64,000 nt of DNA. It comes from Ecdyonurus torrentis (lineage: Eukaryota > Arthropoda > Insecta > Ephemeroptera > Heptageniidae). The position numbers and the translations under genes are program-made. The stretch spans positions 6,778,034 to 6,842,033 of the forward strand of contig OX439132.1 of the NCBI GenBank assembly GCA_949318235.1. Direction: 5' to 3'. The notes beneath the pieces were generated by a model. The model saw only the letters and a program-made list of their open reading frames with translations, was not told the DNA's origin and ran no database searches. This document shows positions 42,369 through 56,462 of this stretch, piece by piece (within the stretch, counting starts at the first letter, position 1; each line of letters starts with the position of its first letter).

Positions 42369-44613
42369 ATAAAAATAAAACATTTAATTTTTTTTCGCCA
42401 TCAAATGTGGAGCAAACTTGTGCAACAGAGTGTTACAAGTGTTTCACTATGAAAATTGAAAGTTACATAGCATGTAAAGTATTGGTTGGGTGCTTTTTTT
42501 TGTTTTCTGAAATACACAAGTACAGAATGGCACGCTATTCTTAACTATCTGTTGTTTCAAAAAATAACAACGAAGACAGTAAGAGAAAAAAAAAAACTGA
42601 TTTTAAAGAGGAAAAATGCAAATATTTATAAATTTAATTATATTCTTTATGTCAATGAATAAAATAAATTACGTATTTCATTCTGCTTTTATGATAATAT
42701 ACAGCATACCACTATTATGGAATAGCAAAATTATGAGCACAATATTTCAATATTGCAGAAATTATTTTGATACAATGTACGAATACATATTGCTGAATTG
42801 AAGCCAGTATAACCAATTTATTTGTTTCTGAGTTTCTGTTCTATTTCACAGTTTCTGTTTATTGTAACGTGTTTATTTGTTATTGATTTATCATGAAGTC
42901 AATAGTTTATTTTTGCACACAGAACAAAAAATTAATGCGTAATTTCAGCAATATTAAAATTCACTTCGTAACGACTAAAATATACATATATAATAATATT
43001 AATATCTAAAATACTTTGTTATATAACTGTAACTATAGTAAAGTTTGTTACTTATTTGGATGAGTAATTATTTACTGGCGCCAGTATGTAAATAAATTAC
43101 GCATACTTATTTCCATGTAATTGTTAAACTAACTATGGTATAACTAACGAGAAAATATCTAGATAGAAAATATAAAATGCATTGATAATAAGTAAAAATT
43201 GAATTTCATTTTAGTAACATTTTCTATATTTTCAGATCATTGATCGAAATACGTCAAGGTTGGTAGGTGATGAATCTTTTATGTAACCTAACTTTTTTTT
43301 TTTTTTTTTTTTTTTAAGTCTGTCTTTTTTCTCCAAATGTCAATTTTTAACCCACGAGAAATCGTATTTGATTGATCAATGCGTCATAAATATTCAGTTT
43401 TATTTCTTTCTCTCTACCTAACTTATCTTATAACTTTTAGAAGAGAAATGTATATTTGTTAAAAGTTTAAAAAGTTATTCATAAATATTTTAATTAATTG
43501 ATATTGAAGTATTTGTAAAAGACATATTTTTGTTGTAAAGTTATATAAAGACTTTGATATATAAAGTTAATAAAATTGTGAACTTTAAACTTTTCTACTG
43601 AATTTTATAACTTATATTCTTAAAGATCAAAAATATAGTAATTAAGTAAAGACATTAAAAAAGAAATGTCTGCTGAAAAAGAAGATCTTTTCACAACTTT
43701 GACTCAATGACTCATCATGATTTTTTTTTAATCAAGCAATATTGAAATTAGTTATTACAAACATAGATTTAAGTAAAGTAGTGTTTGCGAGAGAATAGAA
43801 AGCATACTGTTGATAACATGATCTCTTATCACAGATAAATCCTAAATATACATCAAAATACAAAGCCTATAAACATTAAACTTAATTAAAAGTTATTATC
43901 TGTAGAATTTACGGCGGTAACTCTGAAATGAAATTATTATATTTCGTCATCTTTTTGTTTTACTATATAGGGTGCCTCTCTAATAATAACGACTTTCTCT
44001 TAATAAAACACTTAAAATATTTATTAGCAAAACATATTGATCAAACTATAATCGTAATATCAGTAATGAGTTATTATTGATTTTATGTTTCTTTAGCACT
44101 CTTTGTCAGAATCAATTATTTAATAATTTTAAATATTTAACGTAATTTATTGTTGAATTCATTGTGGAATCAGATTTTACTTGCTATGATTGAATGAGAA
44201 ATTGAAAATCAGATATGTAATTATTCCGTATAAATAAATAAACAGAAACCTTATTGCGGTTACTTACCAAAGTAATTAATGTTTCAAATTTAAAATTATT
44301 ACACCGTTATCTTATATTATGACTTATTATTGTAATGGATAATGATAAAAGTAGTTCAAAAATGATATTAAATTTAAACACGTTAAGAAGTGAATCTATT
44401 TTCCCTAATTTCATTTATTTCGGTCTCAATGCAATAAAAAAAAAAAAAAGTCCGTAGCTAAAAGATAGGGAATCGGGTGTATCTACGCACTTTTCCTATA
44501 CGACACCTGTGATTGGCTATCTCGCTTCATCGGTAAGCTCCATTTAATATAGTTAATAAAAATCATAATTTTGTTTATATCATGGTCAAAACTCTTTGTA
44601 GTTTATAACTATC

Positions 44614-44781
44614 AGTTCCAAATTATAGTGAACCTATTGCAAAATACAGTACAGTATTCATGTACTGTACCTGCCATAAGTATAGTAATTTTTTTCCGTG
44701 TGTAGTTCCAAATTAAAGTGTATCTATTTCGAAATACAGGATTCATTCACCTGCCATAGGTAGTAATTTTTTTCTGTGTAG
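44614..44781. repeat. Tandem duplication, two units of about 90 and 78 bp
   Basis: Both units begin AGTTCCAAATTA and share AGTG..CCTATT, AAATACAG, ACCTGCCATA and AGTAATTTTTTTC.GTGT. The second unit lacks about 12 bp, including the ACAGTACAG part of the first. Confidence 0.75.
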
Positions 44782-46037
44782 TATACGTGTGAGGAGGATT
44801 GACCATGGCATGCAAGATTTACTTTATTTGCATCTGTGGTATACTGTGTTACTGTTTAGTATTCTTATAACACTCAAGTTGACACAGATGAACATGATAC
44901 TCAAAGTACTCGAAGTCATGTAATATTTCCGCATCCTCTCTCTATAGGTTGAAAGTTGCAATGTTTGTTTACATTTAGCACAATAATGCAGCTACATCAG
45001 AGAGTTAGATATAATGTGCTCATGCAGCGAATACGTATATAAGAGTCCAATTATCTATGGTTACGTACACAGTGTAGTTGACACAAGTTGTTAAAACTTT
45101 TTTTTTTTTTTTTACCTCTCTTCATGTCACAATTCATGTCAACAACGCAAACAACGTGACCACTTCAAACATCATTTGCAATTTTTAAATATTCCCTACC
45201 ATATTTAGTTCTTGTAAAAATTAAATTATATCAGACATGAAATTAGATTTCTTTTTATTCAATTTTTACTTTATATTTCTCTTTTTTTTTTATTATTATT
45301 AAATTGAATTTATTATTTATGACGTGTAGTGTGTCAATCAGGATAATTTTAAATTAATTTTACAATTTAATACGAATGGTCTTTTTTTTATTTGCTGTAT
45401 TTAAATTATCTCAGTAATATATGAAGAAAATTTAATTTAAGTTACTATACTTTTAAAATGACAGGTAATTGACAGGTGATATGATTTAAAAAATTAAAAT
45501 ATAATCTATATAGTTGTTCAATAGAGAATAATTACATAGTGAGAAAAAACTTACGGAATGTACGTATTTGAAAAATCGAACTGTTTTCACGTAACGAACT
45601 TTATTATCAATTGTAATGATTTTATTGGTGAAAATACTTTGGTGAAGAAAATAACTGAAAAAATTAAAAGAAACAGTTACTGGTGCTACCGACAGGTGGA
45701 GGAAGCGTCTGTACGAGAGGCTATCAATTTCAATTATTAACATCAATGCCATATCAAAAATTAACCCCCCCGTTGCTTTTTATTTATTTGGGATATATTT
45801 GTAATAAAAATATGATATTAATGAAGTTGTATTTTAAAACTCATTCTAATAATGCTGAAAAAAAAAAATTGAAAATAAGAAAATAAAATTGTTTTGCATA
45901 TCATATCAATTTTTAGATCAGTGAGATATGTTACACATTCCATATTTATAAACTTCATTCGAATATAATAGAATGTGTTTTTTTTAGAATATATGGTATA
46001 CATTAATTAGTATGAGAAGAAAAATATTATAATTTTA

Positions 46038-46173
46038 TGCAGGGGTAGAAATGGCTTTGACTCTTATATGCCAGGACTTTAGGGGGAAAATGAGGGGAAT
46101 TCCATTAGCCTTATGTTAATTAAAATTCTCTTTCCGGTATCCACCTTGTCTCACGTCACTTCTGCCCCTGCAG
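46038..46173. mobile_element. Inverted-repeat-ended element, 136 bp
   Basis: TGCAGGGGTAGAAATGG at the left is the inverse complement, with few changes, of TCACTTCTGCCCCTGCA at the right. The interior is not palindromic. Confidence 0.7.
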
Positions 46174-47506
46174 TTGTACGTGGAAAACAAATGGAAATTT
46201 AAACTTACTGACAAGAATGCATACATATTATAAAATATTTTTTTGGTCAAAATTGCAAATAATAATTATGAAATATAACAAATTTGTTGAATGGCACTGA
46301 ATTTGCGGGGCCCATTAGTTGTCTCTAAAAATAAATGTTAATTTATAGCTCTATATAATATTTTCATCGCAATAACTTCATTTTCTTTCTCTTACTCTCT
46401 CTTTTTCTAGACCTGCAATAAAAAAAATATACTATTTGAGAAAACAGGGTAGTAATAAAGACTGCAAATCAAATCTACTCTATATGGAAGAAAATTATAT
46501 GTATTCCGAAAGCTCTCTTTCATTATATATTTCGTATACATATAATAATAGTAGGATGATTTTTTTTTTTGAAGTATTAAATAATAAAAGAGAAGAAACC
46601 ATATTTATAATGTCTATATTATTATAGAGCAATCAATGCTTTCATTCACAATTTGAATAGGTTCTTAATATTTTTAAGTTATATTCATATAATAGAAATT
46701 TATTCTTTGATGTCAAAATTGAAAAAAAAAATGTAAAAGAAAGTTGAGGTTGAAGATGTAGTTGTATGGTTTTGAATTTTCATGTAATTAAGTATAATGT
46801 ATATAACTTTATATAGAAATGATGATACTTTGAAATAAAGTATAAGAAACCTAGCTAATGCTTGGCAAGGAAATTTAGTAGACTAAATTGTGCATATTTT
46901 TTTTTGTAAATATAAATTTGCAGGTAATTAAAATTATATATAAAAAAATATATATGTATATATTAAATTTAGTAGGGAATTATCAAAATTGAATTCATTT
47001 TATCGTTGTATGCAATAAACTTTATGGATTGAACGTATTTTGCAACGAATCTTAAGAGGCAACGTATGGTTTAAGATACATCTTACCTATAAATCGCATT
47101 AAGTTTCCAATACTTAAGATTACTAAGCAGGCTTAGGTTGCTTATACGCATAAAATGAAATATACGTATAGAAATTATGCTAGCTCCATTTTAGCGCAAT
47201 ATTATTCAATGGGTACTTGAGTTACTAGTTAATACTACTATGCAGCTGTCTGAAATTTTGTAACGTTTTATTTTCACTTTTCTTTTGTATGGTTCAGCGA
47301 TTGGGTGGCTTATAGCCGTGACTGTTCGTACCTTTTCCCTACTATAAAATTAAGTTTTTATTTATTTACTTATTTGCTATAATAAGAAAGACTACAAAAT
47401 TTTTTGGAGGAAAATTTATAACATATTCCTAAAGAGGACATTGTACTGAATTGATTGATATGTGAGTTTTTAAAATTTGAGTTCATTGAAATATGTTTAA
47501 ATAATA

Positions 47507-47600
47507 TTTGAAAGTTGAAAAATGACGGCAAGGGTGGCAACTTATGCATGTAGGCATAGGAAAAAGTTGCCACCCGTGACGTCATTTCACGACTTTCAAA
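47507..47600. mobile_element. GACGTCA hairpin element, copy 2
   Basis: Foldback with arms from TTTGAAAGTTGAAAAATGAC to TTTCACGACTTTCAAA. The loop ATGCATGTAGGCATAGGAAA is the reverse complement of the loop at 8283-8306, so the two are one family in opposite orientation. Confidence 0.75.
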
Positions 47601-47983
47601 CATGAATTAAAAATAATTAATAAAGTTAAAAATTAGAAATTTGCATAGCTATCGAGCCCTCTTTCAGAATTTATGCAATAAAATTCCCCTATAATCTTCC
47701 TCATTCATGACAGATATTTTACATAGCACAAATATATTATTTGTATACACGAGTATTAATATTTAAGGAGTTCTGATTTAGCAATAATCTCACTGTATAA
47801 ATTGAAGTAAACGTAGCATTATAATATTACGTAATATCTACTTAACAATGTAAGAGCTTTTGTTAAGTTTTTATCCTTATGGTAATAAATGCTCTATAAC
47901 TCAACAAGAAAGACGATACGAAGTTTAAAAAAATACGTAGAGAGAGAGAGAGAGAGAGAGAGAAGCAGCATAATACGATGATA

Positions 47984-48324
47984 TTTAAAGGCATAGAAAA
48001 CATGAAACAACATTTTCTTTTTAATCATTAAACACAAAATGGTATATCTACAAAACTTATGATAATTTTTACCAGAATGTAAATGTGGCCCCACAAAAGA
48101 GCTTGATAAAACTGTAAAGTAATAAGTGAATATTTCTGTTTATGACGTCAGAAACAGGCAAAAAATAGTATGAAAATGTCGTGCGGGTTGCATAAATTGA
48201 ATTTTTCTGATCACTGTTACGGCGCTACAGTTGGTTTTTGAGACTACTTAATATTATTTGTGTACGTTCCATCAAGTGTTTTGTGATGTAAATGCTTGTG
48301 TTTTTATGTTTTCTATTCCTTGAA
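47984..48324 (+). mobile_element. 340-bp MITE family B, copy 1
   Basis: Starts TTTAAAGGCATAGA and ends TCTATTCCTTGAAG, imperfect inverted repeats. The body includes TTTTTACCAGAATGTAAATG, TTTCTGTTTATGACGTCAGA and GTGCGGGTTGCATAAAT, all repeated in the copies at 53143 and 56120. Confidence 0.85.
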
Positions 48325-50292
48325 GTATTATAATATAAGTTATTCTTTAGTAAAACTGCCACATTTTTTAACTGATAAAACTGATTAGTGATTACAGCAT
48401 GTCTAACTTGGCTGATTGATGAGCTAAGAGGCATGCAATAAAAACTATCGTAAATATGAAGATGAGAGAACAATGCTATTCAAATTAAATCATAAACATT
48501 TTATAGAACTATTATCATAACAGATGGTGTTAACCTATAAAATCATTGCTAAAGAGAACAATAGACCACAAATATTATTAAATTTAATTATTCATGAGTA
48601 CAAACCATTATATGCATTATAAATTACAGTTTATAATATACATAAATTATATTTTATTAAAAATATAAATATACGTGATAATATATTTTTTTAATCTATG
48701 CATCAATTTTGTTATGTATAATTACAAATTTTTTAATCACAAAAGTGCTAATTGAGATTGATTAAAACTAACTTTAATTATTATAGTAATTTTTAAGTTG
48801 TTTGACCCTTGATGAGGGAACTACGCACATATGTAATAATAGAGTAGGGTAGAGAGAGAGAGAAAACTATGAAACAGATTAATTTTCCCTGCGTATACGC
48901 GAAGGCATGTATTTATCATGGTTCCTGCTGTGCACTAAAATACAAAACTCATATCAAAAATATTGATTTTTCTCTGATAAACTTTCAACTTTTGACGATA
49001 ATGAGTTTTTTTTTCACCTTCCTACTAAACACTATTCAACGAAAAATTAATATTTTCAACACACACCATAAAAATAGTTGTTTGATGAACTGCGAAACTC
49101 TAATAATGATTTTGATTTGTGGTAAGGAGTGTTTCTTTACAAACCGCAATTTTTGTAAAATACCAAATATAAAGTTTAACATTATTTTGATATTCTTATC
49201 AAAAGTTTTTGCCATGATTTAATAAATTTGCTGACTATAGTATTTGTTTTCCATTAAACAATTTTATTTGTTTGCAACTGACGTAATGAAATAAGTTGCT
49301 GATGAAAGCTGATCTACGCCTCCTGTTTTTTTGTAAACTTTAATTATTAAAAATTCTGACATTTTTATATTTAAAAAATATATATTATTATATATAAAAA
49401 CTACCATAAAAATAATAATAGCATGTACACGGAGAAAAATAGGCACGCAAGAATTACTCTACCCCGATTTCAGCAAAATTTTTCACAAAAATCATAATTT
49501 ATGCAATATTGAATAATTCTGTTCACGAAAAAAAATTACAATGTACTGTAGTAATATATGTAAATGTAAAATACCTACTTTTTTTATTTATGACATAAAT
49601 ACAGCATTTGTATATTATGCAAGGTTTATATAGTCTCTATATAAACCTTGTATATTATGTAATTTATTTTATCAGTGGTAAAAAAATAAAAATTAATACT
49701 TGTATGTGTATATCTTTTTAATACAACGCAGATTTAAAAGAACTTAAATTTTAATGTGTGAATTGTAATGATTGAATGTCATTAATATTAATTTATAACT
49801 ACAAAGTTTGTAGTACCATAACATTACATATAATTGTGAAATTATATTTACGTACATACTGTATTATATCGTTATGTCATGTGATATATTGCAAACATAC
49901 GAAAATATCGAATAAAATTAGCTTAAAATATGCAAAGTAGCTACAAATTACCATAATAGAGTTTATGTTAATTATTATTTACCAAAAGTTCACGTATATA
50001 TAAAATTTGTATGTATATTATGAAGAATATAAGTATAACATATATTATACATATATATATATATTAAGTGATATGTCGTGATGTATTTTGAATAATTTAG
50101 TGAAATTGTTGCAAAGTTTTATATGGTGCCTAAAGCATATTTGCTAAACTCTTGAATGAGTTTGTTTCCAAGGTTCAAATTTAGGTGCAAATCTATATAA
50201 CGAGTATTTTAGAGTGATTTTCATCTTTAGCAACAAATATTATTTCAATCTGATTGAAAAAAAAAAAAAATAACAATAAAAAAAATTTCACT

Positions 50293-50523
50293 CACGGAAA
50301 AAACACAACATGTAATTAATTCTTATGCTATATTGCGCATTTTTATTAACATTTATTCATTACAGCATAATTTATACATTACTGCTCTGAATTATAACTA
50401 CAGTATTTTAAGTAGCATAAATATTATTTTCTTTAACATAATCTTTTATGGTGTTCCAATTTAGCAACGTTTATGTTATACGGTATATTCAAAATAAAAA
50501 TTACGTATTTTATTCTTTCCGTG
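50293..50523. mobile_element. GCATAA-rich element, diverged copy
   Basis: CACGGAAAAAACA at the left and TTCTTTCCGTG at the right frame a body with GCATAATTTATACATTA and AGCATAAATATT motifs. Further fragments with the same motifs, without clear ends, occur near 38515-38650 and 49430-49620. Confidence 0.55.
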
Positions 50524-50839
50524 TCTATATGATTTTTTTATGATATTGACTACAATAATTAGAAAAATATTTGAATAAGTTAATTAGGTAATGATCAGTT
50601 ATAGTTACTGTATACTTTAATCCCATAGGCTATAGTCATTTACAATTTGCGTCAAACATTATTTTTATGATAAAACCCTATGCGGGATTTAAATGGTCTA
50701 GATTAACGTTTGTACAAATGATTAGTGCTTCTTTTTTTAATGATATTATATCAGTATATCAATCCTATTAATAGGATTGATATTTTAATCATAGCATCAA
50801 AATATATTATGCATCGGTTGCAAACCTAAAAAAGGAAAA

Positions 50840-51240
50840 ATCCTTAGGCTCGTAGAGCATACTAGTAAAGCGTGCTAGCCAATCATACAGTATATATTAA
50901 TTATAGAGCGGTAAAGTCAAAGGGCTTCTTAATTTCCTATCCTTAAGTATTGAGGGACTGTATTTTTAGCGTTTCTTGAGTAAACCATTGCACTAAGGCT
51001 TAAAACTTTCAATGGTGGATAGCAGACACTTATAAGTGATATATTTTTATTGCCATAGTGTGTTTTCATGCTACACTTTCTCCATAGTCCCGTCAAGACC
51101 GAAGTCTTATCAACAGGTACGATAAAAACCACATACATGGGTCGGCCATGGCCTAATACACAGCCCGGCATTCATCCTAGAGAAACCATGGAACCGACTA
51201 TAGGTAGGCTGTCGGCTTAATCACATCACATAATAACATT
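50840..51240 (-). repeat. Diverged dispersed repeat with a shared terminal motif
   Basis: On the minus strand it includes AATACTTAAGGATAGGAAAT near 50931-50950. Related motifs occur at 14962-14995, 24857-24889 and, weaker, 44451-44473. The 400-bp body is richer in G+C and has an 80-codon open frame with no recognisable domain. Confidence 0.5.
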
Positions 51241-51592
51241 TGTAAAGTATTTTCCATAACCCATTTTATATGATAAACGAGTATACAGTGTTTAAATTGA
51301 TTTGGCCACCTAAGGTTTTCTATGATGCATTAAGTCACGTAATCATAGCTTGCGTGTAAGTACTCTAACAAATTTGACTCCAAAAGAATCATAGCGAAGG
51401 ACAGCGTGTGCATATTTACTTTTATACACACAATGATTGACAATGCATTCTGAAAGTGTCGGACTATATTTGACAACTAAATTATGTAGTCCCCTAATCC
51501 TAATATTTAAATTGATATGACATCTACAAATAATCAGATTCAATGTCATGCGTGAATCATTTTTTGCAAATTTGAAGAAACGTGACATGTGC

Positions 51593-51626
<34 letters not shown>

Positions 51627-51892
51627 CAAATGTCAAAAAGATACTATGTAATGGATTTTTCTATGACATAGAAATTGTAATATTTTTTTTCCTTTATCAT
51701 TTCCAAGCTTTATTGAAGATGTACGAAATCAATATCCAATATATAAAACTATTTTTAGCAACACATTTCGCTGTCATTTTATTTTTCATCTTTACAAGTG
51801 AAGCCTTATGACGTTTAACAGAGTTTTAAAATGAAGAATAGTTAGTTGTTGTTGGAACCACTATCACTTCTATGAAAATAATGGAATCAAAG

Positions 51893-51898
<6 letters not shown>

Positions 51899-51959
<61 letters not shown>
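51899..51959. repeat. (GA)n microsatellite
   Basis: Uninterrupted GA run of about 60 bp. Confidence 0.97.
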
Positions 51960-51962
<3 letters not shown>

Positions 51963-52665
51963 TAAAACAATATTTATCGTGTAATAGAAAGCTTTTTTTG
52001 TTAAGTTTGCTATGAATTAATTTTATATAAATAAATTTTTATAAATTAATAAGATTCATGGGTTTTTATTTAAGAATACTGAAATATGTAAATTAAAGGT
52101 TCGATTGTCAAATTACGCGTCATGAGTTTATTATTATTATTTTTACTATTATTTTACATGTATTACATCAAGTAAAACTGAGATTCTAATACTCTAGCCT
52201 AGCTGAAAGGAGAAGAATATTTTATAGAAATTAATTTGGCTCTTTTTAAAAAAATTTATAATCACCCACTTTGAGTTATTTAAATGAAAGATTAAACCTT
52301 TCAATAATACTCAAACAAATTAATAATAAATAATAAACATTCTTAAATTTCAGTTACTTTTTATTTTTAATCAACTTTATTAAAATTTTATACATTAGAT
52401 AAACGTTTCCATAATATAGAAGTAGAGAACTGAAAGGACGAAGGATAAATTCTATTCATATTTTTATATCCTTGAATTTCTAATCCTGTCATTCAAAATA
52501 TATGACGTCATTATCAGCTGTTGCTTTGGAAATATTTTTTTATTTGTATATTGTTTGTGTCAAACTTTCAGTTTATTTGCACAATTTATTCGTCTTTTTA
52601 GCGTGATATTTTTTTATTTCATGAAAAAAGAAAATCTAATTCTATTGCCACCGCATCAGTCTCTC

Positions 52666-52696
<31 letters not shown>

Positions 52697-53109
52697 ATCC
52701 CAAGTTGAAATGAATGTTGACTTTTCTCCTTTTAAGCCTGACTTTTCATCACGAGTTATTTGAAGAGGTGCACAAGAAAAAGATTGAATCTGTCACAACC
52801 AACACCCTTGACGAAACACTTTTACCTTATTATCTAAATATGATTTTGTGCAAATAGAATCAGATGAAAAAATATATATTTATTTTATATATTTTTTTTT
52901 ATTAACTTATAAACGAGCTTTCTTTATACGTTAAACTGATTTAATTTTAAACTTTCAAAACGTAAATAAGTTTAAATAATTTTATTTTCATTATTAAATT
53001 AGTACTATATATTTTTTTAAAACTGATTTATAAATTTAGACACTTTTGAGGAAAATAAATATTTACAGAACACTTTTATGTTGGGGTCAAATGCAATAAC
53101 GAAATGAGG

Positions 53110-53141
<32 letters not shown>

Positions 53142-53142
53142 G

Positions 53143-53490
53143 TTTAAAGGAATAGACCAGATAAAAAACAATAAGCATTTATATCATAAAACACTTGAAG
53201 GGACTTACATAAATAACTTTAGATTTTTCTCAAAACCCAACTGTAGCTCCGTAGCAGTGCTCAGAAAATTTCGATTTATGCAACCCGCACAACATTTTTC
53301 TACTAATTTTGCATGTATTCTGACGTCACAAACATGAATAGTCACGCAAATGGCATACCTTACAGTATTTTCACGCTCTCTCTTGGGGCTACATTAGCAT
53401 TCTGGTAAAAATTGAAATAAGTTTTGAAGACCCCATTTCGCGTTTATTCATTAAAAAACACATGTTGTTTTATGTGGTCTATGCCTTGAA
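53143..53490 (-). mobile_element. 340-bp MITE family B, copy 2 (inverted)
   Basis: Reverse orientation relative to the other two copies: it opens TTTAAAGGAATAGACCAG and closes ATGTGGTCTATGCCTTGAA. It is about as close to 56120 as that is to 47984. It abuts a 30-bp A-run on its left. Confidence 0.85.
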
Positions 53491-54636
53491 GTTGTGATTG
53501 CACGTTGCAATAGATTGAATGTTTTTTATTACATTATGCAGTTATTTCTTTCTTTCTGTTTGTTTTTCTTCTTCATTGTACTGTACGTCCTATGTGCACT
53601 GACCCCTTCCATTGCATCTATCATTATATGCACGCAAATATTAATAATAATAAATACAAAACGATCTTCGTATTTGTAAATAAATATTTTATCTATAAAT
53701 ATGAAAGCAAATTTTTATGCTAGTAACCACACCATACAGTTTTTTTCATTTAAAATCATTTCTTTATTCGTCAAATTTTGATATCATTGCATTTTATTTT
53801 TTTAACATTTATAACACATCGAATAAAATGTTTGAATAGCTTATTTTATGTTAATCTTTAAAAGAATCCACAAAACCTCTTGAGCATTGAAATCTATTGT
53901 AAAGACTTCCTCAATCACAAGGGAGATGGAGAGAGTTCTCCATGATCTATAATTGAATCAACACGAACTGTATTTTGTTTTCCTTGTGTATCTATTATTC
54001 AAAACCTTTATAACAGAGTCACATTTTATTATACGAAACTTTACTTGATTTTTATAAATATTTAATCTATTTTTAATCTTTTTAGTGAAGTTTTTATTGT
54101 ATAACAATTTATTAAACTTTCAGTTGTAATATAAACAAAATATCAAGTATAAAATATATAAATATAACGCATGAATTAATAAAATTGATTTATTTAAAAC
54201 TTGAAAGAAACAAAAGAGAAAACAAAATTGAATTTTATATTCTGAAGTTTTATTTAAACAAAGAAGAAAAAAAATATAGTTGTTCAACTTTTATTTGTAG
54301 AAGTTTTTAAATAATTTATAACAAATTTAATTTATTGGTGGTGTTTTGATATAGAAAAAACACACATTATAGTTAAAATTGGAAAATAATAAAATAACTT
54401 TTACTTAAGTTGCAATGTGCAGTATAGTATTATCTAATTTAAATTGAATTTTGATTTAAATAATTGAAATTAAATTGCAAGTCTGTTTGTCAACAAGTGA
54501 ATTGAATAAATGAAATATATTTGCATATTAAAAGTCACTACAATTCTATTTTTTTTTTTTTTTATCTTGAAATATTAAATTATAAATTAAGTACTCTTTC
54601 TTTTAGAACAAAAAAAAATCCAAACTTTTTATCCGT

Positions 54637-54667
<31 letters not shown>

Positions 54668-55656
54668 ATCAATAGCCACGAAAAGATAACGCACGCATCA
54701 GTGATTTTCAATCTCTGCTAAATAAACCCGCATAAAAAAGCACTCACAAAACCTTTCTTTTGAAACACCACAAGTTGTCATAGTCTGGAAGAAGAAGGAG
54801 AGAGAGAAAAAAAAAGTTGATGACAAAAAGATAAAATTTTCATGTATCTGAGAGTGACGTTGAAACTTTGTTTTTTGGATGTAACAAGTAAAGTTCAAAA
54901 TATCCCAACCTCTATTATTTTTAGAACAATTACATATTAATATGGGTAAAAGCACCTCAATGAACTGCTAGTCTTGAATATTATTATACAGAGGGAAGAA
55001 TTATAACAATAGAGAAAGAGGTTTTTATTTTAATTAAAGGTAAATATTAGCAGGTATACGAGAATTTTGAATGTATAATTTTTATGTAAAATATATTTAG
55101 AATAAAATATTACTACATTTTAACTTTGAAAGTAAATTTTGCATTATTAAAATATTTTCTAATGAATTTTGTTATAAGTTTTAACAATAGTTGAAGTATT
55201 TAACTTTCTAGTGGTTTAGAGCTAACGTAAGAATAATTTATTTATTCTCTTATCACTTTATATAACTTGCTTAAAAAAAAAAAATATATATATATATATA
55301 TATATCACAGAAAGTTTATTTTGTGTTTTTATGTATTTTAGAAATATTTATGTAAGGGGAACAATTTAGTATTTTTATATATGCAACGAAAATGAAATTA
55401 ATAAATAAATAATCATTTTTATTAACAATTATATTGAAAATATTAATACTATTAATATTGTACAATACAGTTATTAACGTCCATGACTCCTCAGATTAAA
55501 AAATATTATCGCATATTTAGGAAGTGATTAATACTGTATTTCATTATAATCTATTTACATAATTGTATTGTTTTTCATGTAAAATGCAAGGTTTATAAAT
55601 CTTGTGTAAAATGGATATTACACTCAATTGATAGCTGTCTTGTTAAAAGAACTGCG

Positions 55657-55728
55657 TTTTTTTTTTTTTGGGGGGGGGGGGGGGTATTTTCATCGCCTCT
55701 CCTCACAACTTAAATGGGGGGGGGGGGA
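55657..55728. repeat. T-run/G-run pair
   Basis: T13 followed by G15 (55670-55684), then a second G-run of about 13 at 55716-55728. The G-runs could form quadruplex structures on the plus strand, or be error-prone in assembly. Confidence 0.9.
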
Positions 55729-56119
55729 CAGTAAAAACTTGAGTTTCCTCAGAAAATGTGACATATTTTAGCTTTTTGTCTTAGACCCCAATTTGAATAA
55801 ATAATATTTACACCTGTCAAGTTTCTGATCCACTCTTACACCTAACCCCAAAACACAACAATAGCATTGATTTTTGGCTTTACTTAATGATGAAAACAAC
55901 AACATATCATTACTTATAAACAGTAATGAGAACAATAAAATAAGAAGTAGAAGAAGAAAGCGGAAAGGGGGTGGGAGGGAGGAGGAATGGTATCCGTGAA
56001 TCAAAGAGTATTAAGAAAAAGGAGTATATTAATGATGTATTTATCAATTATGTTGGAATTAATATTTTGAAATGCAATATATTAATATGACAGAATAATT
56101 ATAATACTCCGAGTGAAAC

Positions 56120-56462
56120 TTTAAAGCCATAGACCACATAAAACAACATGTGCTTTTTAATGAATAAACACGAAATGGGATCTTCAAAACTGATGGCAAT
56201 TTTTACCAGAATGTAAATGTGACCCACAAAAGATCGTGAAAAAACTGTAAAGTATGCAATTTGCTTGAATATTTCTGTTTATGACGTCAGAAACATGCAA
56301 AAACTAGTATGAAAATGTTGTGCGGGTTGCATAAATCAAAATTTCTGATCACTGCTACGGAGTTACAGTTGGGTTTTGAGACAAACTAAAGTTATTTATG
56401 TAAATCCCATCAAGTGTTTTGTGTTATAAATGCTTATGTTTTTCTCTTGTCTATTCCTTTAA
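56120..56462 (+). mobile_element. 340-bp MITE family B, copy 3
   Basis: TTTAAAGCCATAGACCACAT at the left and TTGTCTATTCCTTTAAA at the right are inverted termini. Same orientation as the copy at 47984. No coding frame. Confidence 0.85.

Noticed and set aside
45486..45752. Overlapping open frames on both strands near 45500-45900 as a gene
   Set aside because: Neither translation shows a domain, and composition is like the surroundings apart from a short G+C-richer patch.
48869..49222. 117-codon open frame on the plus strand
   Set aside because: The translation is rich in I, F, N, K and C as expected of random A+T-rich DNA; no domain, no splice context, no recognisable homology.
50929..51171. 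80-codon open frame on the minus strand
   Set aside because: Lies within a dispersed repeat whose end motif recurs elsewhere; no domain visible.
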